From contig NZ_PSYW01000002.1 of NCBI RefSeq assembly GCF_003383095.1, forward strand, positions 868,001 to 932,000: a stretch of DNA of 64,000 nucleotides, read 5' to 3'. This document shows, piece by piece, positions 17,427-26,668 of the stretch. The stretch comes from Haloferax sp. Atlit-12N. Lineage in GTDB: Archaea > Halobacteriota > Halobacteria > Halobacteriales > Haloferacaceae. The position numbers and the translations under genes are program-made. The notes below the pieces were generated by a model. That model saw only the letters and a program-made list of their open reading frames with translations. It searched no databases and was not told where the DNA came from. The first letter of the stretch is position 1, and each line of letters begins with the position of its first letter.

Positions 17427-17775
17427 GTTGTATGGAACGTTCCTTGTCAGTACCTACGAATCCGCATTTTCACGGAGTACTGAAGGCACTCATTCGGTTG
17501 GAAGTCCATGTAACAGCCAATAATTGTTTCTCCGAGTGACAGTCGAGAGGACGATCCCCATCGGCGAGTCGCCGAGAGACGGGATTGGTAGCCATGTCCA
17601 CACCTAGTGTGACAGAGTTATAGTCATTACACCTTTCTGTTCTGCTCTTGTAAGGTCCCGAAGGTGTTCTCACGGTGGTTCGGTCAGGAGGCGCGAGACT
17701 CGCCGACACCGCGGCCCAGTCAATTGTTTCCAACGTACCATACAATTATACTATTTCAATAAGCACTTGCCGCTG
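17427..17775. other. Upstream region of the giant secreted protein
   Basis: 349 bp without a gene. It contains the palindrome at 17434-17443, the 24-bp motif at 17608-17631, and an AT-rich core promoter (ACAATTATACTATTTCAATAAG, about 17740-17763) just before the large gene. Confidence 0.55.
17608..17631. promoter_or_regulatory. 24-bp dyad-like motif shared with 30435-30458
   Basis: TGTGACAGAG-TTATAG-TCATTACA matches the site at 30435-30458 at 17 of 24 positions by eye. The match continues into the flanking CCTTTC in both. It lies about 145 bp before the giant secreted protein gene. Candidate operator; binder unknown. Confidence 0.4.
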
Positions 17776-20700
17776 ATGCGAGCACGGATAGCAGTTACAC
17801 TAGGGGCAGTGCTGTTCGTCTGCTCGGTCGCATTGGTTGGGGTTAGTGCGGCAGAGGAGATTCAGCAACCACCGGACACAGAAGTACAACCAGTAAACGA
17901 AAGCGGGGTTCTCGAGGTGGTGTTCATCGACACGGAGTCGGGCGAAGACTACCATTTCGAAGGGGGTGATGTGGACACGTCGTCGCTCCCGCGAGGGGAG
18001 TATCTCGTCGTCACCTACGCACGGGCCGACGGCGGCATCGAAAAGCAGACCGAACGTGTCGAACTCACGGACGATTCGACGGTCACGGCGAGCGACGCCG
18101 AGTCGTCCGACGAACTCCTCAGTTCGGTTAGCCACGACTCGGACCCGGAAATCGACGTGGCGGCGAGCGTCGCCTACGAGTACGGCGAACCCTCGTACGA
18201 CAGCGACGGAACCGTCGACATCCGCGTGAGCGCGGTGAACGTGACGACGGACGAGTACGTGCCGGCGAACACGTCGGTCACCGTCGAAATCGAGACGCCG
18301 AACGGGGTGGACACGTTCAACGCGACGACCGGCGAGAACGGAACGGCGGTCGTCGACTACGACCTCGCCGGCCGTGATGACGGCGAGTACCGAGTGTACG
18401 TCTCGTCGGAGGCGACCGGCTACACCGGCTACGCGAGCTTTACCGCTGGCGCGCGAGCCCAGCTCGTTCCGCAGTACTACCGCCAGACGACACCGCGGAA
18501 CAGCACCGTGGGCGTCGCCGTCCACACGAGCGTCGACGGGGAACCCACGACCGGTGACCCGGTTTATATCACGGTTGAGGCACCCGACGGGAACGTAACT
18601 GAGCGGAACGTGACAACGGGAGCAGACAGCTTCGCTCGGTTCACGTTCACGACGACACAGACGGGGCCATACGTCGTTCGCGCGACCGGGCCGAACGGTG
18701 ACACCGAGCGCGCGACTATCGATTCGGCGGAGTATATCAGCACCGTCAACATCCCGAACTGGTGGGAGCTTCGACCGGGCGAGCGCGCGTCGATTTCCGG
18801 AACGGTTCTCACCGAGACGGGCGAGCCGCTGGCGAACGAGGAGCTGACGCTTCGCGTCGAAAACGAGACCGACGCGGTCGTCGAGACGCAGACGCTCACG
18901 ACGACCGCAAGCGGTCAGTTCGTGACGTCGTGGGACGTGCCGGCGAACCAGACGGAGTATCGCGTCCACTACGATGTCACGCTCCACGCGAACGGCGTTC
19001 GAATCGCTGAAGACGCCGAACTCGAAGTCGAGAACCGGACGACCGTGGACGACGACCCGGTGACAGACGAGCCGGAGACTGACGAGCCGGTGGCCGAGGT
19101 GATGGTCGAACCGGGCGCCCGCGAGGTCGGTCCGAACGGGACCGTGACGGCGACCGTCTCGGTCGAGCGAAACGACACGCTGGTGAGCGATACGGACGTT
19201 CGCGTGCTCTCGGGAATCGACGGGACGGCCGTCGATTACCAGACGGTCACGACGAACGGAAGCGGTGCGGCGACGGTGTCGTTCGACCTGCCGCGGTCGC
19301 TCGCGGACTACCACAACAGGGACGTCCGACTTCGCGCGATGACGACCGTCAACGACAGCGCGGTCGTCGGCTACGGCTCCACCCGCATTTCACAGGGCAG
19401 AACGGACCTTGACGGAGAGTACGGCACGGTACCCGGCCAGTCGGCGAACGGGTCGGTTTCGGTCACCGACGCGAACGGCGCGCCCGTCTCGAACGCACCC
19501 GTCGCGTACATCGGCGCGCGTGACGGCCTGCGAGCCGGCGTGTTCGCGACCGGACTTGTGACGACGAACGCGAGCGGGCAGGCGTCGTTCACCTACGACG
19601 TGCCCGCGGACGCGCAACTCTCGGTCGCGCTCGCGGCCGACAGCCGTACTCGGGACTTCAACTACTGGACGTCCCCGTCGCTGAGCCAGTACGACATAAA
19701 CGTCCGCGTCGGGGACCGCGGGAACGGCTACACCGAAGTCGCACCCGGCGAGACGGTGACAGTCAACTACGATGTCCCCGACGAGACGGTCGAAGGCGGC
19801 GTGCTCACCGTCTACTCGTGGGACAACGACGCGGAAGACCGCGTGCTCACGACCCGGACGCTCGAGCCGGGCGAGAACGTGACAGTCAGGGTTCCGGCGA
19901 CGACCGAGGCCGATAGCTACTCCGCGATGGTCCAGACCGTCACCGCAGACGGTCGGCTCTCGTCGGACGAGGGCTACATCGACGTCAACCAGAGCGCGGA
20001 GCCGGTCCGCGAGACCACGTCCGTCTCCGGTCGCATAACGACGACCGACGGGACGCCGCTGGTCAACGACACGGTCGCGTTCTTCGACGAGTCGCTCAAC
20101 ACCCCGACGGCCGCCGCGACGACGAACGACACCGGCTTCTACAACACGACGCAGGACATCGCCGAGTTCGACCAGTCGGTGTTGCAAAACACCGAATACC
20201 ACGTCGGCTTCTACCAGTTCAACGGAAGCGAGTCGGCCGCCAGAGCCGACGCGTGGCCGCGCGATGGCGTCGCGGACATCTACGCGGTCGACCGAATCAA
20301 CACGTCGCAGACGACGACCGTCGACGCGGAGATTCCCGAAGGCCACGTCCTCAACGTCTCCGTGACGGCCGAAAACGGGACTGCGGTCGAAGACGCGCGG
20401 CTCCGAGTCACGCACGCGAACGGCTCGGCGAAGGCGGCGTACGGAGCCCGGACGAACGCGAACGGACTGCTCACCCTCGGTGACGCACCCCGCCCCGGCG
20501 TGGAACTCACCGGCAACGTGACCGTTGAGGTCGCGCCGCCGGCGGACTCCGACGCGTACGAGGAGACGATTCAACAGCAGCACGTCACCGTGACGAACGA
20601 CACGGAACTCTCGTTCACGCTCGCCGCGAGCGAGACGGGCGCGTCGCCGGCGAACCTGACTGGCTTCGTGGAGACCGACGACGGGACCGTCCCGCCCGGT

Positions 20701-22443
20701 GAGGTCGTCCTCGACACTCGTCTCGGCGCATCCGACGGCGACGTGTCGTCGCTCGGGCCGAACGGCGAATACGACCTGACGGCCGCCGAGGGTGCCTATC
20801 AGGTCTCGTTCGTCCAGCCGAGTAGCCAAGTCGACGGGGTTCCGGACCTCTACCCGCTGCACCGCGTCTACGCCGACGAATCGATGCACCTCGGGAGCGA
20901 CGAACTGCCGAGCGCCAGCCGGCTCAACGTAACGGTGCTCGACAGGCAGGGCGAGCCGGCCGACGACGCGACGGTCGTCGTCGCCTACGGCGGGAACCGC
21001 GTGTTCGATTCCGTCAGGGGTGAGACCGACAGTGACGGGCGGTTCATCTTCGGCCAGACGCAGGGTGTCGAAGTCGCCGGCCCGGACGCGGTCCCCAACG
21101 ACTACGGCGGCAACGTGCAGGTCCAGGCCAGAGGACCAAACGGAACCTTCGTCGGGACGCGGCTGAACGTCACGTCGGACACGAACCTCACGGTCCGGTT
21201 GACCGACCGAGTGAACGTCACCGGCCAGTTCGTCCGGCCGGACAGCGAACCGGCGGTTAATCGGACGACGGTCGTCCTCGGCGACACGAACGGGACGTCC
21301 GGCGGCGGCTTCGCTCGGACGGCCGACGACGGGTCGTTCGGCGTGTCCGTCGCGGAAAACGGGACGTACAACGTGAAGTTCCGACAGGAACGGTACGGCG
21401 AACAGGGTGTGAGCTTCCCGCGCGACGGCGTCTCTGACGTCTACGCGACGACATCGATTGACGTGGGGACCGCCCCGCACGACGTCGGAGCAGTCGCGGT
21501 TCCCGAGGCACACCTCCTCAACGTCTCCGTCGTCGACGCGAACGGCGACCCGGTCGAGAACGCCCGCGTCACCGTCGACCACCGCAACAACGGCTCGGTC
21601 GGGTTCGTCTCCGGAAGCACGCTTCCGAACGGGACGATGGTGCTCGACGCGACCGGTCGCCCCGGTGTCGAACTCGTCGGCGACCTCCGGCTGACCGTCG
21701 AAGCGCCGCCGAACGCGACCGACCTCGAAGGCGTCGAGACCACGGAGACGCTCACGCTCACCGGAGACCGAAACGTGACCGTCCAGTTGGGTGACGCGGA
21801 CAACGCGACGCCGGACGCGGTCGACGTGCGGGCGCTCGCGACGCCGACGACTGCGAGCGTGAACGAGACCGTGAGCGTCGACCTCGTCGCGACGAACGTC
21901 ACCGACGGCGTCGGCGCGTTCGAAACGACGCTCAACCTGACGAACGGCACGGCGGGAACGATTACAGACGTGACCGTCCTCGGTTCGCCACACACGGCGA
22001 ATGTGACGTACGGCGCGGAGAATGACTCGGCCGCAATCGATGCGTTCGGCATGGACACGGCGCAGAACGGGACCGTCACCTTCGCCCGCGTGAACGTCAC
22101 GCTCACGTCCGCCGGAACGTCCGAACTCGCGGTGTCGGAGACGGTGCTGGGAAGCGAACCCGGCACCGAGTACGACGTCGGCTCCGAGCGCGGCGCGACC
22201 CTCACCGCGGTCGCGCTAGAGCCGGTCGGCGAATCGGACGCCGCGCCGACCGACCCGGACGGCGACGGAACGTTCGAGGACATCAACGGTGACGGAAACG
22301 TGACCGTCTCGGACGTGCAGGCCATGTTCGCGAACCGGAACAGTCCGGCCATCACCGACAACGCCGACGAGTTCGACTTCTCCGGTAACGGCGAGGTCAA
22401 CATCGTCGACGTACAGCGGTTGTTCGTCGAGATTCGGGACTGA
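17776..22443 (+). CDS. Giant secreted multi-domain protein with C-terminal cohesin-like and dockerin modules
   Basis: About 1,555 residues from the ATG at 17776; a TTG at 17767 would add three residues. A Sec signal peptide (about 1-26, ending V-S-A-A) is followed by many beta-sandwich repeats of Ig-like or carboxypeptidase-regulatory type. They contain recurring G-x-A-V-x-x-Y or G-x-F-x-x-x-Y turns and N-V-T sequons that could be N-glycosylated. Near 1350-1480 is a cohesin-like module. Residues about 1494-1553 form a type I dockerin: D-P-D-G-D-G, D-I-N-G-D-G-N-V-T-V-S-D-V-Q-A-M-F and a second Ca-loop D-F-S-G-N-G-E-V-N-I-V-D-V-Q-R-L-F. No membrane anchor is visible, so anchoring may be by the dockerin. 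Probably a surface or matrix scaffold; no enzyme domain seen. Confidence 0.88.
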   Translation: MRARIAVTLGAVLFVCSVALVGVSAAEEIQQPPDTEVQPVNESGVLEVVFIDTESGEDYHFEGGDVDTSSLPRGEYLVVTYARADGGIEKQTERVELTDDSTVTASDAESSDELLSSVSHDSDPEIDVAASVAYEYGEPSYDSDGTVDIRVSAVNVTTDEYVPANTSVTVEIETPNGVDTFNATTGENGTAVVDYDLAGRDDGEYRVYVSSEATGYTGYASFTAGARAQLVPQYYRQTTPRNSTVGVAVHTSVDGEPTTGDPVYITVEAPDGNVTERNVTTGADSFARFTFTTTQTGPYVVRATGPNGDTERATIDSAEYISTVNIPNWWELRPGERASISGTVLTETGEPLANEELTLRVENETDAVVETQTLTTTASGQFVTSWDVPANQTEYRVHYDVTLHANGVRIAEDAELEVENRTTVDDDPVTDEPETDEPVAEVMVEPGAREVGPNGTVTATVSVERNDTLVSDTDVRVLSGIDGTAVDYQTVTTNGSGAATVSFDLPRSLADYHNRDVRLRAMTTVNDSAVVGYGSTRISQGRTDLDGEYGTVPGQSANGSVSVTDANGAPVSNAPVAYIGARDGLRAGVFATGLVTTNASGQASFTYDVPADAQLSVALAADSRTRDFNYWTSPSLSQYDINVRVGDRGNGYTEVAPGETVTVNYDVPDETVEGGVLTVYSWDNDAEDRVLTTRTLEPGENVTVRVPATTEADSYSAMVQTVTADGRLSSDEGYIDVNQSAEPVRETTSVSGRITTTDGTPLVNDTVAFFDESLNTPTAAATTNDTGFYNTTQDIAEFDQSVLQNTEYHVGFYQFNGSESAARADAWPRDGVADIYAVDRINTSQTTTVDAEIPEGHVLNVSVTAENGTAVEDARLRVTHANGSAKAAYGARTNANGLLTLGDAPRPGVELTGNVTVEVAPPADSDAYEETIQQQHVTVTNDTELSFTLAASETGASPANLTGFVETDDGTVPPGEVVLDTRLGASDGDVSSLGPNGEYDLTAAEGAYQVSFVQPSSQVDGVPDLYPLHRVYADESMHLGSDELPSASRLNVTVLDRQGEPADDATVVVAYGGNRVFDSVRGETDSDGRFIFGQTQGVEVAGPDAVPNDYGGNVQVQARGPNGTFVGTRLNVTSDTNLTVRLTDRVNVTGQFVRPDSEPAVNRTTVVLGDTNGTSGGGFARTADDGSFGVSVAENGTYNVKFRQERYGEQGVSFPRDGVSDVYATTSIDVGTAPHDVGAVAVPEAHLLNVSVVDANGDPVENARVTVDHRNNGSVGFVSGSTLPNGTMVLDATGRPGVELVGDLRLTVEAPPNATDLEGVETTETLTLTGDRNVTVQLGDADNATPDAVDVRALATPTTASVNETVSVDLVATNVTDGVGAFETTLNLTNGTAGTITDVTVLGSPHTANVTYGAENDSAAIDAFGMDTAQNGTVTFARVNVTLTSAGTSELAVSETVLGSEPGTEYDVGSERGATLTAVALEPVGESDAAPTDPDGDGTFEDINGDGNVTVSDVQAMFANRNSPAITDNADEFDFSGNGEVNIVDVQRLFVEIRD

Positions 22444-22493
22444 ACCCACCTCGCGGGGGAACGACCCAACGGCGTTTCTTTTTCCAACTGGCC

Positions 22494-22517
22494 ACGCGGG
22501 AGCGACTGCTCCCGCGT
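22494..22517. terminator. Bidirectional hairpin between convergent genes
   Basis: ACGCGGGAGC-GACT-GCTCCCGCGT is a perfect 10-bp stem with a 4-base loop, between the stop codons of the giant protein gene and the convergent small membrane protein gene. A T-rich stretch (TTTCTTTTTCC, 22475-22485) precedes it on the plus strand. A plausible terminator for both directions. Confidence 0.6.
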
Positions 22518-22521
22518 TGTC

Positions 22522-22752
22522 TCACCGACCGCCGCTACCGAACTCGTTCGACAGGATACCGGGGAGGTCGGTTAGCCAACTGACGACCGCGCAGACGACC
22601 ATCACGCCGACCGCAGCCATGTATCCCCACACCGTGACCGTGTCGAGTACGAGGTCGATAGCGACGAAACCGGAGAGGATGACGGCACCGCTGACCGCCG
22701 CCGCGACGACGACGATCAGCGCGCCGTAGGCACGTACCGGATTGGTTACCAT
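22522..22752 (-). CDS. Small two-helix membrane protein
   Basis: 76 residues with two hydrophobic helices (about 10-36 and 40-62) and a short polar C-terminus (S-N-E-F-G-S-G-G-R). The start at 22752 is followed upstream on the minus strand by AT-rich sequence (ATGTTGTTGAATATACATTTG) suited to a TATA box. It is convergent with the giant secreted protein gene. No family recognised and no conserved polar residue in the helices that would suggest transport. Confidence 0.72.
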   Translation of the reverse strand: MVTNPVRAYGALIVVVAAAVSGAVILSGFVAIDLVLDTVTVWGYMAAVGVMVVCAVVSWLTDLPGILSNEFGSGGR

Positions 22753-23152
22753 ACGAACAAATGTATATTCAACAACATAAATGTGAAGCCCGGACCACGT
22801 CGGGCCGAGAGCGACCCCCGTCGTTCGGCGACGGCGCTTGCGGACTGAGCGCGGGGGACCGACGCCTACTCACGGTTGGCTTCGAAGGTAAGAAAGTGGT
22901 CAGTCGGCCTCGGTAGTGGTGGTGGGTCTATGGAAGGAACACCGAGGCTCAGTTCGTCCTGACCAGAGTCATGTTTATTAGGCGAACCTAAATACATATC
23001 GACACGAATTAATACTGGCCTCTCACGTCCTCTATCGGCGACTGTTCCGCGGTATTCGTCTGGACTGGAAACCCTCGCCCCTTGATAGGCTCAGGGTCGA
23101 ACCGCTCGAATCGACCGAGGTATTTTTCATTGACACGTTCGATGGCGTAGGT
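22753..23152. other. 400-bp intergenic region
   Basis: No protein gene found; the frames present are very short or antisense to the PRC-barrel gene. It contains a DtxR/SirR-like box at 22977-22990, an AT-rich stretch after it (to about 23010), and the TATA box of the PRC-barrel gene (TATTTTTCAT, 23121-23130). Confidence 0.5.
22977..22990. promoter_or_regulatory. DtxR/SirR-like inverted repeat
   Basis: TTAGG-CGAA-CCTAA is a perfect 5-bp-arm inverted repeat and closely resembles the TTAGGnnnnCCTAA core of sites bound by DtxR/MntR/SirR metalloregulators. It is embedded in AT-rich DNA. No metal-related gene follows on either strand within 150 bp. Confidence 0.4.
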
Positions 23153-23425
23153 ATGGTCCCCCAGTCACCGACGGGCATCGAACCGATTCCGAGCATCGAA
23201 GGCCGCCCCGTGTACACCGCCTCGGGGAACCGGTTGGGCGAGGCCGTCGACCTCTGTGTCGACCTCGACGCCGACCGCGTGACCGCGCTTCTCGTCTCGG
23301 TCGAAGACCCACCTGAGGGAATGGAAGTCGGCCCGCGGGGGATTCGGGTCCCGTTTAGGTCCGTTCGGGGGATGGCCGACATCATCGTCCTGACGGGCGA
23401 CCCCGGTATCGAAGCCGCCGACTGA
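23153..23425 (+). CDS. PRC-barrel domain protein
   Basis: 90 residues forming one PRC-barrel: the I-x-G-R-P-V-Y-T-A-S-G-N-R-L-G-E-A-V-D start, a hydrophobic A-L-L-V-S-V strand and the I-R-V-P-F-R-S-V-R-G-M-A-D-I-I-V-L end. Haloarchaeal stand-alone PRC-barrel proteins are small, abundant and linked by some studies to cell division or RNA processing (CdpB-like). Nothing here identifies which type this is. The ATG at 23153 lies 23-32 bp after the TATA-like element at 23121-23130, so it is probably leaderless. A hairpin (ACGACCG/CGGTCGT, 23490-23512) follows downstream. Confidence 0.85.
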   Translation: MVPQSPTGIEPIPSIEGRPVYTASGNRLGEAVDLCVDLDADRVTALLVSVEDPPEGMEVGPRGIRVPFRSVRGMADIIVLTGDPGIEAAD

Positions 23426-23698
23426 TTCGAACACCGGTTTTCGACCGTCCACGCGGCCAACGAGCACATATGTTGATATACTCTGCACGACGACCGTATA
23501 GCGGGCGGTCGTGTTGGTCAGGATGTGGACAGCACGATTGCCCAGCCACGGGGCCCGTCCCGCCTGCACGCCTCTGACAGACGGTTGGGCCCAAACCGTT
23601 CAGGCTGCGAGTCGCGACGTTCGCGACCCGCACTGACGGTCGAGAGACGCGAAAACTGTTGTAGATACGTTGATACGAGTGGGTCGAGTAGGCGACGT

Positions 23699-24058
23699 AT
23701 GAGCCTCTACGAGTCGATTCACGAGTTCGTCGGTGAGCACGAGACGCTCCGGTCGGTCAGCCACTACGAGGAGATGACGGTGCTTCTGACCGAGACGCGA
23801 CTCGTCCAGATTCGACACGACGGCGAGCAGGCGACCCCGGAGGAAGTCCGGGAGGTGCGGACGATACAGCTCAACCGCCCCGTCTTCGCCGGCTGCTCGG
23901 TCGAACTCGAATCGGACCGAACCGTGGTCGGCTTCCACGACAGCACCGGCGAGACGGTTCGACTGGTCACGCTCCCCGTCCGCGACTTCGAGTTCGCGGC
24001 GACGTTTTCGGCCGTCGTCGGCGACGCGGAAGCCGGCGCGCCCTTCATCGAGCGGTAA
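23699..24058 (+). CDS. Conserved-looking protein of unknown function
   Basis: 119 residues from the ATG at 23699. The protein begins M-S-L-Y-E-S-I-H-E-F-V-G-E-H-E-T-L-R and then consists mainly of short beta strands (M-T-V-L-L-T-E-T-R-L-V-Q-I; R-T-V-V-G-F-H-D). It suggests a small beta barrel like a PH/GRAM or Sm-like fold; this is a guess from pattern alone. Cytoplasmic, acidic, no membrane segment. The frame is open further upstream (to 23525), but that part has atypical Arg/Ser-rich composition, so the short start is preferred. It lies 54 bp before the beta-helix gene. Confidence 0.72.
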   Translation: MSLYESIHEFVGEHETLRSVSHYEEMTVLLTETRLVQIRHDGEQATPEEVREVRTIQLNRPVFAGCSVELESDRTVVGFHDSTGETVRLVTLPVRDFEFAATFSAVVGDAEAGAPFIER

Positions 24059-24112
24059 TCAGGTCAACCGACTGGGTCGGCGACGAGGGAGAATCCGGAC
24101 GTTCTCGATGTC

Positions 24113-25537
24113 GTGACAATCTATTTACGTGATAACGACGAACGGTCGAGCGACGTGGAACGCCCCGCTCGCTGTGCTTACAAGCACGTCTTCGACGCCG
24201 CCGACGAGACGGGTGCCGACGAATCGCCATCGGTGTGGCGGTGTCCGCACCCCGCGAGCGGTGCGGCCGACCGCTGTCTCTTTCACCGCCCTGTCGACGA
24301 AACGCGGTCCGCGGCCGTCACCGAGGCGCTCCGCGAGGCGATTGCCGACCCCGAGCGACCGTCGGCGTTCGTGGGCGGAACGTTCGAGCGCATCGACCTC
24401 GCAGGGCTGACGCTCGCGTCCGACGCGCCGCTTGACTTCCGCGGCGCGATGGTGAAAGGAGATATCGACCTGCGCGACGCGGCGCTCGGCGGCGCGCTCC
24501 GACTCGACCGCGTCTCGGTCGGCGGCGCGGTGTGCATGCAGCGACTCGACGCGCCCGCGGCGGTCGTCTGTCGCAACCTGCAGGTCGGCGGCCGCTGGGT
24601 GCTCTACGGGGCGCGGTTCGGCGAGCGATTCGACGCGACTGGCTTCAGCGCGGGGGCGGTCGTGGCGACCGAGACACGCTTCGAGGCCGGGGCGACGTTC
24701 AGGAAGGGCGTCGTCGACGACGGCGTGTCGCTCGCGAAGGCTCGTTTCGGCGGGCCGGCGTGGTTCTCCCACACCCGACTGGGCGGCCGTCTCGACCTCG
24801 GGAACGTCACGTGCGACCGTCGGCTCTCCCTCGCGCACTGCCGCGTCCGCGGGAGCATCGTCGCCACGTCGGCGACTGTCGGCGACGGCCTCTCGCTCGA
24901 ACACCTGACGGTCGACGGCGAACTCGACTCGACCCGACTCACCGTGGACGGCGGTATCGACGCGACGAGCGCCGGGTTCGGTGGCCCGGTCGACTGCACG
25001 GGGCTCACCGCCCGCGACGGGACCGTTGACTTCACGCACAGCGCGTTCGGTGGCCCGGTCTCCTTCGACAACGCGACCGTCGAGGGGCGGGCGCTCCGCT
25101 TCCGGAGCGCGCGGTTCGAGTCGGGACCGGCGTCGTTCGTCCGCGCGACTGTCGCCGGCGGCTTCGACTTCTCCGACGCGGTCTGTTCGGCCGACTCGCC
25201 GGTTCGCGTGGTCGAAACCACGGTCGGCGGGAGCGTCGTCTGCGACCACGCGCGCTTCGGCGACGAGGTGTTCTGTTCGGGCGTCCACGTCGCGCACGAC
25301 GTGGACTTCTCCGACTGCACCGTCGAGTCGCTCGTCTTCGGGGTGGAAATCGAGGGCCGACTGGACTTCGCGTACACGCACGTGACGGACGCTGCGGCCT
25401 TCGGCGACACCGTCGTCCGCGGCCCCGCCCGATTCACCAGCGCGCGGTTCGACGCGGACCCCACGCTCACCGAGGCGACCCTCGGCGACACGGTCGCGGC
25501 CTACGACATGTCCGTCGAACCCGCCGGCGGGCAGTAG
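24113..25537 (+). CDS. Beta-helix (pentapeptide-like repeat) protein with N-terminal Cys/His motif
   Basis: 474 residues. The N-terminus has a C-A-Y-K-H segment and W-R-C-P-H-P...C-L-F-H (about 21-58), a Cys/His set that could bind zinc and that is known in haloarchaeal pentapeptide-repeat membrane proteins. From about residue 95 the protein is a regular right-handed beta-helix. Each ~20-residue coil has phrases such as A-x-F-G-G-P-V, G-G-x-D-F-S-x-A and V-x-G-x-L-x-L. There is no membrane segment, so it lacks the channel part some relatives carry. I use the GTG at 24113 because no ATG precedes the Cys/His motif; GTG at residue 15 is possible. Function unknown. Confidence 0.78.
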   Translation: MTIYLRDNDERSSDVERPARCAYKHVFDAADETGADESPSVWRCPHPASGAADRCLFHRPVDETRSAAVTEALREAIADPERPSAFVGGTFERIDLAGLTLASDAPLDFRGAMVKGDIDLRDAALGGALRLDRVSVGGAVCMQRLDAPAAVVCRNLQVGGRWVLYGARFGERFDATGFSAGAVVATETRFEAGATFRKGVVDDGVSLAKARFGGPAWFSHTRLGGRLDLGNVTCDRRLSLAHCRVRGSIVATSATVGDGLSLEHLTVDGELDSTRLTVDGGIDATSAGFGGPVDCTGLTARDGTVDFTHSAFGGPVSFDNATVEGRALRFRSARFESGPASFVRATVAGGFDFSDAVCSADSPVRVVETTVGGSVVCDHARFGDEVFCSGVHVAHDVDFSDCTVESLVFGVEIEGRLDFAYTHVTDAAAFGDTVVRGPARFTSARFDADPTLTEATLGDTVAAYDMSVEPAGGQ

Positions 25538-25660
25538 CAACTCGGCGGGGAATAACGGGACGGCGGTGGGTCGTGGCGGGGCGTCGGTTCGGACGCCGGC
25601 GGCGGTACGAACCCCGAACCCGGCGAACATTATATGTCGCGCCGGAGAGTGGTCTGAGGC

Positions 25661-26563
25661 ATGTCGAGTGACGGGCAGAACACCCTCATCGCCCTCTACC
25701 GGCGGTACGTCGACGCCGACCCCGACGAGACGACCGTCTACGCGGGCTTCGCGCTGTTCTTTACGGCTATCGGACTGCTCGCCGTCGCGCTCGCGGCGGT
25801 GGTGTGGAGCGGCGGCATCCCGCCCGAGAACATCTTCAAGTACGAACTCCGCGAGGTCGCGGGCGTCACCGGCGCGCTCGGGATTCCCCTCCTCCTCGTC
25901 TCAGTCGTGGTCCTGCTTCCCTCCCAGTACCGGTTCCCGACGGTCCTCGCGGCCGCTGGACTCCTCGTCTGTGCGGTCGCCGTCGTCCAGTTCGTCGGCG
26001 CGTACCCCCACAACTGGAACGTCTCCGCGAGTGCCGACCGGAGCGGCCGCATCGTCGGCATCTACTCGCTCGGCGCGGTGGCGGTCGTCGCCGCCAGCGG
26101 CACGTCGCTCGTCGGCTTCCAACTCGCCCGTGCGAGGACGAGCGGCTCCGCTACGGGCAGGAACGACGCGGAGACCGACACGGCCGACGACGGCGAGGAC
26201 GAGGAAGCCGTCTCCGCGCAGGTCCGCCGCGACATGGACGAGGCGATGTCGAACACCGAACTGTCGTGGGGCGGCGTCCGCAAGACCGAGACCACCCGCC
26301 TCAAGCTCGATACCTCCGCCGTCGACGACGTGGACCGGGCGAGCTTCGAGAACGCCAAGGTGACCGAGACGCGCGGCGGCGGGGTCGACGACGCGGTCGC
26401 CGGGCTGCAGGGGCTCCGCGGCGGGAAGAAGGACACGGCGGTCGGCGACAGCACGGACGACCAGGCCGCCGCGCTGGCCGAGCTTCGGAAGCAACAGCAG
26501 GCGGAGGCCGAACGCGAGGACTCGGACGGCGTGGTCGACCGAATTCGCGGACTGTTCTCCTGA
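25661..26563 (+). CDS. DUF7139-type membrane protein upstream of the actin homologue
   Basis: 300 residues. Four hydrophobic helices span about 27-50, 68-88, 92-114 and 130-150, with a conserved G-A-Y-P-H-N-W-N between helices 3 and 4. A long acidic cytoplasmic tail (about 155-300) carries T-E-L-S-W-G-G-V-R-K-T-E-T-T-R-L and ends in an amphipathic D-R-I-R-G-L-F. It is often annotated as a permease, but the topology looks more like a membrane anchor with a cytoplasmic interaction tail. The volactin-like gene starts 105 bp downstream in the same direction, so a link to the cytoskeleton is possible (inference). Confidence 0.8.
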   Translation: MSSDGQNTLIALYRRYVDADPDETTVYAGFALFFTAIGLLAVALAAVVWSGGIPPENIFKYELREVAGVTGALGIPLLLVSVVVLLPSQYRFPTVLAAAGLLVCAVAVVQFVGAYPHNWNVSASADRSGRIVGIYSLGAVAVVAASGTSLVGFQLARARTSGSATGRNDAETDTADDGEDEEAVSAQVRRDMDEAMSNTELSWGGVRKTETTRLKLDTSAVDDVDRASFENAKVTETRGGGVDDAVAGLQGLRGGKKDTAVGDSTDDQAAALAELRKQQQAEAEREDSDGVVDRIRGLFS

Positions 26564-26668
26564 GTCGTCGCGGGACGCCGGGCTATCGGTTCGGCGTTGG
26601 ATTCATTGGCAGAAGTGAATGTCAAAACCGCATACAGATTTATGCGACAGCCCTACGACGCGTGAGGT

